Below are positions 1 through 7,093 of a stretch of 64,000 bases of DNA, piece by piece. The stretch is from positions 349,343 to 413,342 of the forward strand of contig NZ_PXZL01000013.1 in the NCBI RefSeq assembly GCF_003013405.1. The letters run 5' to 3'. Origin of the DNA: Brevibacillus formosus (GTDB taxonomy: Bacteria; Bacillota; Bacilli; Brevibacillales; Brevibacillaceae). The first letter of the stretch is position 1. Every line of letters starts with the position of its first letter. The position numbers and the translations under genes were made by a program. The notes under the pieces were generated by a model. It was not told where the DNA came from. It ran no database searches and saw only the letters and a program-made list of their open reading frames with translations.

Positions 1-90
1 GGTAGCCGCTTCGTAGCGCGGGCACGTTGCGTTTCTTTTGCCCGCGAATCCCTTCGGAGCTCGGTAGGACTCCACAAGTCGCTACGTCTG
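1..90. repeat. Nested hairpin block at left edge
   Basis: No gene is seen here. CGTAGCG (12-18) pairs with CGCTACG (80-86); inside it CGCGGGC (17-23) can pair with GCCCGCG (40-46), and GGAG (56-59) with CTCC (70-73). The block folds as one outer stem with inner hairpins. It may be a repeat unit, an RNA element or the tail of a feature left of the window; sequence alone cannot decide. Confidence 0.35.
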
Positions 91-174
91 GAAATATTCT
101 TCTCTGTAGTAACTGATTACATTCTTCAATCTTTTAAGGCATTTAAAACTCGGTTAAACACGGAAAGCTCGTAG

Positions 175-374
175 AGGAAACAGGAGAAATAAGCGAAGAT
201 CTTAGGGACACCGACCGAGACGCAATGCAAAAAGCGAAACAGGCTCTTAAGCGGCCACCTCTGAAACACATCCTGAAGGGGCAACTTTGGCCGCGGTTTC
301 GTTTTTTGCATGGAGTCGTGCAGTCAATCCCACAGGGGGTGGCCCTAGAATCTGAGCGTTTTCTCCTGTTTCCT
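175..374. repeat. ~200-bp imperfect inverted repeat (MITE-like)
   Basis: The ends are perfect 15-bp inverted repeats: AGGAAACAGGAGAAA at 175-189 and its complement at 360-374. Internal pairs continue the symmetry: TAGGG (203-207) with CCCTA (343-347), ATGCAAAAAGCGAAAC (225-240) with its complement at 296-311 (15 of 16 match), and GCGGCC (251-256) with GGCCGC (289-294). No target-site duplication is seen next to the ends. Short reading frames inside are a by-product of the symmetry and have no convincing ribosome-binding site. It could be a miniature transposable element or a long structured RNA. The other intergenic sequence of 1-410 shows nothing else. Confidence 0.5.
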
Positions 375-410
375 TCCCACCACAACAGCATCGTACAAAA
401 TGTTTCCAAA

Positions 411-442
411 GAGAAAAAAACCTCCTGAAGAACCAGGAGGTT
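411..442 (-). terminator. Intrinsic terminator of ansA
   Basis: On the minus strand AACCTCCTG (from 442 to 434) pairs with CAGGAGGTT (427 to 419) around a 6-nt loop, followed by a run of T residues (complement of the A tract at 413-420). It sits just after the ansA stop codon. Confidence 0.85.
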
Positions 443-455
443 GTAGTCCTATTAT

Positions 456-1427
456 TTAATGGTCGAACAACTGCTGCAGCTCTTTGAAAGTCCTTGTTTT
501 TTGCAGCGTTACAATTAACTTGAGACGAGCTTTTTGCCCATTCAAGCCATTGGAGAAGATGATGCCCATCTCTTTTAGTTTGCGGCCTCCACCTTCATAG
601 TCATAGATATCCTGCACCTGTCCATTGTAGCAGCGGGAGACGAGCACGATTGGCACGCCTTTGTCGAGTAATTGCTGCAGGGTAGGGATGATGGCGGGAG
701 GAAGATTTCCTAATCCAAACGCCTCTACAACGAGTCCATCAATCTTCTGCTCCAATAAAAACTGTAGCCAAGCAGGGTCCATGCCAGCAACTGCTTTGAT
801 CAACGGCACATTCGCATCAGCATGGGTAATGGCATAATGCTCTCGATCCAATGGAGCGTGGTGGTATTGCACGCTTTTTTTCGCTATGGTTCCAATCGGT
901 CCGTATTGTGGCGACTGGAAGGTAGCGACATTGCTCGTGTGTGTTTTGGTTACATGACGTGCCGCGTGAATTTCGTCATTAAAAACAACGATAACGCCTT
1001 TGTTCAAACTGTCTGAGTCTGCGGCTACACGAACGGAAGAAATGAGATTGACGGGACCGTCAGCACCGAGCTCATTACTGCTGCGCATGGCTCCAGTCAC
1101 GACAATCGGGACGTTGACCGACAAAGTCAGATCCAGGAAGTATGCAGTCTCCTCCAACGTATCAGTCCCATGAGTAATGACAATGCCATCATAGTGATCA
1201 TGTTGAAAGGCTTCCTCAATATCGAGTCGCAGCTGATTCATGATCGCAGGAGTCATATGAGGGCTAGGTAGGTTGAGTAGATTTTTCATGGTGACATCCG
1301 CGTGCTTTTCTAAAAAAGGAAGGATTTTGTTGACTGCTTGATCATCCAATGGCTTTACGCCTTCTGAGTCATCGACAGACATGGCAATCGTACCGCCTGT
1401 GTTCACTACCAAAATTTTTTTTGACAT
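456..1427 (-). CDS. ansA: L-asparaginase, type I
   Basis: Hydrolyses L-asparagine to aspartate and ammonia, probably in the cytosol since no signal peptide is visible. The 323-residue product fits the type I family. Two family signatures are seen: NTGGTIA at residues 9-15, whose first Thr (T10) is the nucleophile position, and HGTDT at residues 86-90, holding the second catalytic Thr and Asp. An in-frame extension reaches further upstream, but the ATG at 1427 is preceded by CAGGAGAG and starts with the family-typical MSKKILVVNTGG. The gene is divergent from prsW, with about 80 bases between them, and has its own terminator. Confidence 0.93.
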   Translation of the reverse strand: MSKKILVVNTGGTIAMSVDDSEGVKPLDDQAVNKILPFLEKHADVTMKNLLNLPSPHMTPAIMNQLRLDIEEAFQHDHYDGIVITHGTDTLEETAYFLDLTLSVNVPIVVTGAMRSSNELGADGPVNLISSVRVAADSDSLNKGVIVVFNDEIHAARHVTKTHTSNVATFQSPQYGPIGTIAKKSVQYHHAPLDREHYAITHADANVPLIKAVAGMDPAWLQFLLEQKIDGLVVEAFGLGNLPPAIIPTLQQLLDKGVPIVLVSRCYNGQVQDIYDYEGGGRKLKEMGIIFSNGLNGQKARLKLIVTLQKTRTFKELQQLFDH

Positions 1428-1509
1428 GATCTCTCTCCTGTAGCGGGTTTTCATCAACCAGTATTCATGGTACGATGAACAGTAGTCTTGTGTAAAGGAG
1501 TAATAAAAG

Positions 1510-2184
1510 ATGATTGCTTTGATCGGCGCGGCAGTTGCCCCCGGTATCGCCATCTTAAGTTACTTTTACCTGCGTGACAGTCTCGAACCGGAGCCAATTT
1601 CGATGGTAATCCGGTCGTTTATCTTTGGTATGCTGCTGGTCGTACCGATTATGGTACTTCAGTACATCATGCAGAATGAATGGAACTGGCGGGATGGCAT
1701 TGTCGCGGAAGTTTTCCAATCCGCTGTAGTGGAAGAATTTTTTAAATGGATGGTCATCTATTTTACGGTTTATAAACATTTGGAATTTGATGAGCCATAC
1801 GATGGAATTGTTTATGCGGTTGCGGTGTCACTTGGTTTTGCTACGTTGGAGAATTTGTTCTACCTCATTATCAATGGAACGAATATCGCCATCTGGCGTG
1901 CCTTTTTGCCAGTATCCAGCCATGCGTTGTTTGCGGTGTGGATGGGCTATTATCTGGGACGGGCCAAGTTTTCCAAGGACGCCAAGCATGAGCGGCTTTT
2001 TTTATGGATGTCGATTACCTTGCCGATAGGCTTGCATGCTCTGTACAACTTGATTTTTTTGGCAGTGCAAAACTGGCTGGTAGTGATTGTTCCATTCATG
2101 CTTATTTTGTGGTGGCAGGGCTTAAAAAAGGTACAAAGAGCACACGATTTCGGTTCTAAAAATCTCTCTTCACGTCCACAATAG
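1510..2184 (+). CDS. prsW: PrsW-family intramembrane glutamic protease
   Basis: Polytopic membrane protease, 224 residues. In B. subtilis PrsW makes the first cut in the anti-sigma factor RsiW and so activates an ECF sigma factor. The family motifs are present: EEFFKW at 75-80, YDGIVY at 97-102, ENLFY at 114-118, and conserved His in SSHALF (138) and GLHALYN (176). Several hydrophobic segments are evident. AAAGGAG lies 9 bases before the ATG. The position upstream of sleB-ypeB is the same as in B. subtilis (ypdC). An ECF sigma/anti-sigma pair is encoded ~41 kb downstream; a functional link is only a possibility. Confidence 0.93.
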   Translation: MIALIGAAVAPGIAILSYFYLRDSLEPEPISMVIRSFIFGMLLVVPIMVLQYIMQNEWNWRDGIVAEVFQSAVVEEFFKWMVIYFTVYKHLEFDEPYDGIVYAVAVSLGFATLENLFYLIINGTNIAIWRAFLPVSSHALFAVWMGYYLGRAKFSKDAKHERLFLWMSITLPIGLHALYNLIFLAVQNWLVVIVPFMLILWWQGLKKVQRAHDFGSKNLSSRPQ

Positions 2185-2204
2185 ACGGTAAGGAGGAGAC
2201 ATAC

Positions 2205-2363
2205 GTGCTAAAAACCGAACGAGCAAAAGTGACAATTCAATGCAATGTATGTGGAGAAAAGTTTACACTACGTGGTCAACGAGAACCTGGCGGGCAAATA
2301 GAAACAGGGTTCAAGCAGTGCCTGTGTGACAACGACAAGCATTTTCGGATTGACGAGTCCTGA
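2205..2363 (+). CDS. Small CxxC protein between prsW and sleB
   Basis: A 52-residue product starting at GTG behind AGGAGGAG (2191-2198). It contains CNVC at residues 15-18 and CLC near residues 39-41, a spacing that could bind a metal ion as a tiny zinc ribbon, with KFTLRG between. I do not recognise the family. The strong ribosome-binding site and the tight position 20 bases after prsW argue for a real gene. Function unknown. Confidence 0.65.
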   Translation: MLKTERAKVTIQCNVCGEKFTLRGQREPGGQIETGFKQCLCDNDKHFRIDES

Positions 2364-2518
2364 TCTTTTCCATTCCCAGTTGAAAAAGCGTGACGAATCT
2401 ACGTGGGCCGATGCAAATAGCATCGGTCTTTTTCTATATCCACATTCACATGCATAATCCATTCTTCCTCCACCAACACTATGCAAAGATTTCAATACAT
2501 GCCAAGGAGGATTCAGCC

Positions 2519-3049
2519 GTGCGTACAATCTGGATCGCAGGTGTGTTGGTGGTGTTGGTAGCAGTGGGCTTAAGTGGATACAAGGTTGTCTGGAAGGAAA
2601 AGAATGTAGCTGCCGTACAAGAAGAGCAGATGGCTGCACCTGCTACAAAGAATCAGACGGCCAAAACCAAAGCCAGCTTTCATCCTTCACGAGTCTCTGA
2701 CAATGATTTGAAAATCATGGCGAATGCTGTTTACGGGGAGTCAAGAGGAGAGCCGTTTGAAGGGCAAGTAGCTGTCGCCGCCGTTATTTTGAACCGCGTC
2801 AAGAGCCCTTCGTTTCCTGATACGCCTTCGGCTGTGATATTCGAACCACGCGCTTTTACAGCAGTTGCTGATGGTCAAATATGGCTTACACCGAATGAAA
2901 GTGCGACGAAAGCAGTGAAGAACGCACTAAACGGCTGGGACCCGACGGGAGGCTGCACGTACTATTTTAATCCGGATACAGCAACATCCGGTTGGATTTG
3001 GACCAGGCCGCAGGTTAAAAAGATCGGGAAACACATCTTTTGCAGATAA
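2519..3049 (+). CDS. sleB: Spore cortex-lytic enzyme SleB, short form
   Basis: Lytic transglycosylase that degrades cortex peptidoglycan during germination and acts with YpeB. The hydrolase_2 domain spans residues ~58-176, with AVYGESRGEPFEGQVAVAAV giving the catalytic Glu (about E74) and a C-terminal end in HIFCR. A single hydrophobic segment (IAGVLVVLVAVGLSG, 6-20) is the signal or anchor. The start is the GTG at 2519, 8 bases after AAGGAGG (2504-2510). At 176 residues it is much shorter than B. subtilis SleB (about 300) because the N-terminal peptidoglycan-binding domain is absent. ypeB follows 32 bases later. Confidence 0.9.
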   Translation: MRTIWIAGVLVVLVAVGLSGYKVVWKEKNVAAVQEEQMAAPATKNQTAKTKASFHPSRVSDNDLKIMANAVYGESRGEPFEGQVAVAAVILNRVKSPSFPDTPSAVIFEPRAFTAVADGQIWLTPNESATKAVKNALNGWDPTGGCTYYFNPDTATSGWIWTRPQVKKIGKHIFCR

Positions 3050-3081
3050 TCGATGCGTAATCAAAGGAGGAGTGGCAAGGG

Positions 3082-4449
3082 ATGGTATATGGAGCAACAG
3101 CACGCGTGCTATTTCCCGTTGCCCTAGTTGCCTTAATAGGCGCTGGCGTGTGGGGATATCAGGAGCACAATGAGAAGAACTCGGTCTTGATCAAAGCGGA
3201 AAACTCATACCAACGGGCTTTCCACGATCTTACTTATCATGTGGATAAGCTGCACGATGAGCTTGGCAAATCGCTGGTGGTCAACTCGCGCAGACAAATG
3301 ACCCCAATTTTGACGAATGTCTGGCGCCTTTCCTATGCGGCACAAGCGGATGTCGGACAACTGCCATTGACCTTGATGGCATTTAACAAAACAGAAGAAA
3401 TGCTGTCGAAGGTGGCGGATTTTTCCTACCGTGTCGCCGTGCGTGATTTGGACAAGGTGCCATTGAGTCAGAGTGAATATAAGACATTGAAGAGTCTTCA
3501 CACCCAAGCAAAGGATATCCAGGATGAGCTGCGCAAGGTACAAGCCGTTGCGATGGACAAGCAATTGAGATGGATGGATGTGGAGACGGCATTGGCCTCT
3601 AATAAAAACAAAGAGGACAATACCATCATCGACGGGTTCCAAACCATTGAGAAAAAAGTGCAAGAATACCCTGATTTGGACTGGGGCGTCGGGATACAGA
3701 GTCTCGATAAGAAAAAGCAGCAGCGAATCAAAGGGATCGATGGCAAACCAGCCACCAAAGAGGAAGCAGAGAAGAATGCATTGGCGTTTCTCGGGTTGAA
3801 GCCAGGAGATGCGAAAGTAGAAGTTAACGATAACGGCAAGGGGCAGGAATACACGGCGTATAGTGTGCGTGTCACGCCAAACGGGCACAAGACAGCCATT
3901 AATCTCGATGTCACCAAACGCGGTGGAAAAGTCGTTTGGATGATGAACGAGCGTGGAGTTGGCGAGGAAAAGCTGGATATGAAGCAGGCGGAAGAAAAAG
4001 GTCGAGTGTTCTTGAGCAACCATGGATTTGACAATATGGAGGTCTCCGAGATTGACAGCTACGACCGCAACGCACTCTTTACGTTTGTGCCGGTTCAGGA
4101 TGGCGTCAGAATTTATCCGGACGGGGTGGTCGTCGAGATTGCGTTGGACAACGGAGAGGTTACTGCCTATAATTCGACGGAGTATCTGTTTAATCACAAA
4201 AAGAGAATTCTCTCCAAGCCCCGTCTCTCAAAAGAAGAAGCAAGGAAAAAAGTCAATCCGAGTGTAAAAGTGACGGATCAGCGACTTGCCCTTATCGAAG
4301 GGAAAAACGATGGAAAAGAAGTGCTGACGTGGGAAATGACAGGCAGCTTTGAAGGAAATTCGTACATGGTCTACATTAATGCCATGAATGGAGAAGAAGA
4401 AGAAGTTGTGAAAATGGAAACGGGATCAGGACAGAACGAAGGACAATAG
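3082..4449 (+). CDS. ypeB: Germination protein YpeB
   Basis: Partner of SleB, needed for SleB to be stable and to localise in the dormant spore; 455 residues, as in the family. The N-terminus has a membrane segment (LFPVALVALIGAGVWGY, about 10-26). A helical region follows (about 30-190), then repeated PepSY-like domains with the pattern KEEAEKNALAFLGL (near 225), QAEEKGRVFLSNHGF (near 300) and KEEARKKV (near 385). GGAGG lies just upstream of the ATG. A terminator follows. Confidence 0.94.
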   Translation: MVYGATARVLFPVALVALIGAGVWGYQEHNEKNSVLIKAENSYQRAFHDLTYHVDKLHDELGKSLVVNSRRQMTPILTNVWRLSYAAQADVGQLPLTLMAFNKTEEMLSKVADFSYRVAVRDLDKVPLSQSEYKTLKSLHTQAKDIQDELRKVQAVAMDKQLRWMDVETALASNKNKEDNTIIDGFQTIEKKVQEYPDLDWGVGIQSLDKKKQQRIKGIDGKPATKEEAEKNALAFLGLKPGDAKVEVNDNGKGQEYTAYSVRVTPNGHKTAINLDVTKRGGKVVWMMNERGVGEEKLDMKQAEEKGRVFLSNHGFDNMEVSEIDSYDRNALFTFVPVQDGVRIYPDGVVVEIALDNGEVTAYNSTEYLFNHKKRILSKPRLSKEEARKKVNPSVKVTDQRLALIEGKNDGKEVLTWEMTGSFEGNSYMVYINAMNGEEEEVVKMETGSGQNEGQ

Positions 4450-4457
4450 TGCTAAAA

Positions 4458-4499
4458 AAATAGGGGGAAAGCTAGTTTCTAAGCGGCTTTCCCTATTTG
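4458..4499 (+). terminator. Terminator after ypeB
   Basis: AAATAGGGGGAAAGC (4459-4473) pairs with GGCTTTCCCTATTT (4485-4498). The T tract is short. It marks the end of the prsW-sleB-ypeB group. Confidence 0.65.
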
Positions 4500-4526
4500 C
4501 TGATTCCAAACAAAAGGGTATATAAT
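4497..4526 (+). promoter_or_regulatory. SigA-type promoter of the PilZ gene
   Basis: TTGCTG (4497-4502), 18 bases, then the perfect -10 box TATAAT (4521-4526). Because the first in-frame ATG (4525) lies inside the -10 box, it cannot be the start codon. This places the real start at 4564. Confidence 0.65.
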
Positions 4527-4563
4527 GGAAAGGGTGATAGGGAAGGAGAGGAACAGTTACTTT

Positions 4564-5247
4564 ATGATGCTTCCACGAATAGGACAAACAATAAGACTAA
4601 ACTTCACGAGTTCCTCAGAAGAAATGGAGCTGCAAACTTTCAAAAGCCGTGTGGCTGATTTGAAGGATGATGTAGCTTCCATCGAGTTGCCAACCAGCGA
4701 AAACACTGGACGGACTGGCTTATTTCAACCAGGGACAGAATGCTTGGTTTGGTATGTTGGCGAGGATGGCTCACGCTATGAATTCCGCTCTGCGATTGTC
4801 GGCAGGCAAAACAATCATATTCCTGTACTGCTTCTGCAACTGCCGGCTAAAGAGGAGATTGTGCGCACGCAGCGACGAAACTACTTGAGAATTGACACCA
4901 CGCTAGACATCGCAGTCAAACTGGATGATCCGATTCGACGTTATCATTTTCTAGCACGAACATTAGATATCAGTGGTGGTGGGCTGTCTTTTAGTTGTGA
5001 GGAAACCTATCACTTGAAGGAAAAAGACAACTTGCACGTCTGGATTTCCCTTCCAAGCAAAAATGGACAGGTTCAACATGCTTTTGTTGTGATGGAAATT
5101 GTCAGACAAAAACCAGCAGAAGAAAAAGGTTTGCACCAGTGGATTTCGGGTAAGTTCACCCAAATCAGCGAGCAAGATCGGGCAAAAGTGGTTAGAGCGT
5201 GTTACGAGAGACAGCTAGAGCTTCGCAAAAAAGGCGTTGTGGATTGA
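4564..5247 (+). CDS. motI: PilZ-domain c-di-GMP receptor (MotI/YpfA-like)
   Basis: YcgR-like flagellar brake protein, 227 residues. In B. subtilis the homologue MotI (YpfA/DgrA) binds c-di-GMP and disengages the flagellar stator. The N-terminal YcgR-like domain covers about 1-95. The PilZ domain starts at about 100 with the ligand signature RRNYLR (RxxxR, 105-109) and DISGGG (135-140). AAGGAGAGG at 4543-4551 serves the ATG at 4564; a second ATG follows directly. Its neighbours ypeB upstream and the ypfB-like ORF and cmk downstream match the B. subtilis order. Confidence 0.87.
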   Translation: MMLPRIGQTIRLNFTSSSEEMELQTFKSRVADLKDDVASIELPTSENTGRTGLFQPGTECLVWYVGEDGSRYEFRSAIVGRQNNHIPVLLLQLPAKEEIVRTQRRNYLRIDTTLDIAVKLDDPIRRYHFLARTLDISGGGLSFSCEETYHLKEKDNLHVWISLPSKNGQVQHAFVVMEIVRQKPAEEKGLHQWISGKFTQISEQDRAKVVRACYERQLELRKKGVVD

Positions 5248-5272
5248 CGCTTCATCAGAGGAAGTGACCCTA

Positions 5273-5455
5273 TTGACCAGTCAGTACAACGATCGTTTTC
5301 GCAGCTTTTCCAAACGGATAGAAAAAGTCATCATGATTGGAGTTGTCGTATGTGCGATTGTACTGACCATAGGCGAAATCCTCATTCAGTACGTACCCGC
5401 AAGACTAGTATTAATCGAAACAGAGCGCTTGGAAGGCGTGTCCAGAGAGCCCTAA
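5273..5455 (+). CDS. Small membrane protein, YpfB-like
   Basis: About 60 residues with one membrane segment (MIGVVVCAIVLTIGEILIQY) after a basic N-terminus. B. subtilis has a comparably small protein, YpfB (DUF5359), at this place. The start is uncertain: the TTG at 5273 has AGAGGA ten bases upstream, but an in-frame TTG at 5237 would give 72 residues and overlap the PilZ gene. Function unknown. Confidence 0.55.
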   Translation: MTSQYNDRFRSFSKRIEKVIMIGVVVCAIVLTIGEILIQYVPARLVLIETERLEGVSREP

Positions 5456-5502
5456 AGGTTTGCGCATGCTTCCATACTATGGTACTATTATAGATAACAT
5501 AG

Positions 5503-5559
5503 AAAACGGTCATGGATCGTTTTTTGTAGCCAAATTCGAAAAACGCAATAACGTTTTTC
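5503..5559 (+). terminator. Two tandem terminators ahead of cmk
   Basis: AAAACGGTC (5503-5511) pairs with GATCGTTTT (5515-5523) and is followed by more T. A second hairpin, GAAAAACG (5538-5545) with CGTTTTTC (5552-5559), follows at once. They close the motI group. A TTGCGC-N17-TACTAT promoter-like pair lies at 5460-5488, so close to the first hairpin that it is doubtful as the cmk promoter. Confidence 0.65.
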
Positions 5560-5646
5560 ATCACACAAAGAATGGGAAAGGGCTTCGACAGAAGCTTTTC
5601 TTGTTTTATTCCCATCCGAACTAACGTACATAGCAGGTGAGAAGTA

Positions 5647-6318
5647 ATGAACATTGCCATTGATGGACCAGCGGGAGCAGGCAAAAGTACTGTCGCCCAA
5701 AAAGTAGCGGGACAACTGGAATACGTGTACATTGACACGGGTGCCATGTATCGTGCCCTCGCTTGGGCAGCCCACCATCATCAGCTCTCTATCAGCGATG
5801 AGTCTTCAGTTTCCGAACTTTTGCAAAAAAGCAAGATTCAACTGGTTCGGGAAAACGGACAACAACATGTATACTGGAATGAAATCGATGTCACGAGCTG
5901 GATACGTTCCACAGAAGTGAGCCAGTACGCCTCTATTGTAGCGAGCTATGGTTCCGTACGTGAACAAATGCTTGTACTCCAGCGACGATTGGCGACTCAA
6001 GGCAATGTCGTCATGGACGGCAGAGATATCGGTACTCATGTTTTGCCTGATGCCGATGTGAAGATATTTCTGACGGCCTCCATCCAAGAGCGTGCAGAAC
6101 GCCGTTGGAAGGAACTACTCGCAAAAGGTACCCAGGCAGACTTGGCTGATCTGGAAAAAGAAATCGAAGAGCGAGATCGACGGGACATGCAGAGAGAAGT
6201 CGCACCGTTGCGCCAGGCGGAAGATGCCGTTTTGGTAGACACAACAGGAATGACCATTGATCAGGTGGTCGATCGCATCTTGCAAATCTGCGAGCGAACG
6301 GGAGAGTCAACCCATTGA
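5647..6318 (+). CDS. cmk: Cytidylate kinase
   Basis: Phosphorylates CMP and dCMP with ATP in the cytosol; 223 residues, the usual length. The P-loop GPAGAGKST is at 7-15, DTGAMYRALA near 35 is the nucleotide-binding part, and DGRDIGTHVLPDA near 125 is a CMP kinase signature, followed by a LID-like RDRRDMQRE. The stop codon overlaps the plsC start. It heads the cmk-plsC-ypfD group. Confidence 0.96.
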   Translation: MNIAIDGPAGAGKSTVAQKVAGQLEYVYIDTGAMYRALAWAAHHHQLSISDESSVSELLQKSKIQLVRENGQQHVYWNEIDVTSWIRSTEVSQYASIVASYGSVREQMLVLQRRLATQGNVVMDGRDIGTHVLPDADVKIFLTASIQERAERRWKELLAKGTQADLADLEKEIEERDRRDMQREVAPLRQAEDAVLVDTTGMTIDQVVDRILQICERTGESTH

Positions 6319-6908
6319 GTTACTATCGTTTATTCAGAGGTTTTTTTCGCATCATTTTTTCGCTTGTCTACCGTTGGCAAGTGATCGGGCGTGAACATAT
6401 ACCTAAGGAAGGCCCAGTGATCCTTTGTGCCAACCACATTTCTTTATGGGACCCACCTCTACTCGGGAGTGGCATCGAGCGTCAGGTTCATTTCATGGCC
6501 AAAGAAGAGCTGTTCAAAATTCCGGTCTTATCCTTTCTCATTACGAAATTCGGTGCATTTCCGGTCAAACGGGGTGCAGGAGATCGTGCGGCCATTCGCA
6601 CGACTCTCAAATTGCTGGAAGATGGAAAAATCTTTGGAATCTTTCCTGAGGGAACCCGCAGCAAAACAGGGGAACCAGGGGAAGCGATGCCGGGTGTGGC
6701 GATGTTCGCTCTCAAATCAGAAGCTGCGGTCATTCCGGTAGCCATTATCGGGCCATATCGACCGTTTCGTTCCATTAAGATCGTTTACGGTAAACCGATC
6801 GATCTGACTCAATTGCGCGAGGCCAAATCAAGCGCAGATACATTGAAGGAAACGAGCGATCTGATTATGGAGCACATCAAGCAATTACGGAACCAGCATC
6901 TCTCTTAG
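6315..6908 (+). CDS. plsC: 1-acyl-sn-glycerol-3-phosphate acyltransferase
   Basis: Adds the second acyl chain to lysophosphatidate at the membrane; 197 residues. The catalytic NHISLWD (His 41, Asp 46) and FPEGTRS (110-116) motifs are present, with a hydrophobic N-terminal segment. It starts at TTG overlapping the cmk stop (TTGA), with GGGAGAG 8 bases upstream; the coupling suggests co-translation. plsY and gpsA, steps of the same pathway, lie further downstream. Confidence 0.95.
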   Translation: MSYYRLFRGFFRIIFSLVYRWQVIGREHIPKEGPVILCANHISLWDPPLLGSGIERQVHFMAKEELFKIPVLSFLITKFGAFPVKRGAGDRAAIRTTLKLLEDGKIFGIFPEGTRSKTGEPGEAMPGVAMFALKSEAAVIPVAIIGPYRPFRSIKIVYGKPIDLTQLREAKSSADTLKETSDLIMEHIKQLRNQHLS

Positions 6909-6975
6909 CAAACGGTATAGAATTGCTAAAGGGACGAATACTAAATCTGCTGGAACTTACTGGCTTCATCAGTAC

Positions 6976-7048
6976 TAACTGCCAGCCATCAGGCGACAGT
7001 TAAAAATATACATGCTCCCGCTTCGTGTAGTGAGGTTGTACACAACCT
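6976..7048 (+). promoter_or_regulatory. Structured leader upstream of the S1-like gene
   Basis: The 185-base gap before the S1-like gene contains a hairpin TAACTG (6976-6981)/CAGTTA (6997-7002), extended by GCC/GGC pairs, and a near-palindrome AGGTTGT-AC-ACAACCT (7033-7048). The first lacks a T tract, so it is not a plain terminator. It may be an RNA control element or an operator; no regulator can be named. Confidence 0.3.
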
Positions 7049-7093
7049 GTACATAGACGTTTGGGACTGGATGGTATTAAGGAGGTCTTTTGA

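Noticed and set aside
126-428. Short reading frames on both strands, some with similar peptide beginnings (MQKT.../MQKA...)
   Set aside because: The likeness comes from the inverted repeat; no convincing ribosome-binding sites.
3205-4197. Long minus-strand reading frame opposite ypeB
   Set aside because: Shadow of a well-supported gene; no start signal and unnatural composition.
5460-5488. Promoter TTGCGC-N17-TACTAT as the cmk promoter
   Set aside because: A strong terminator would begin within ~10 bases of its start; probably chance.
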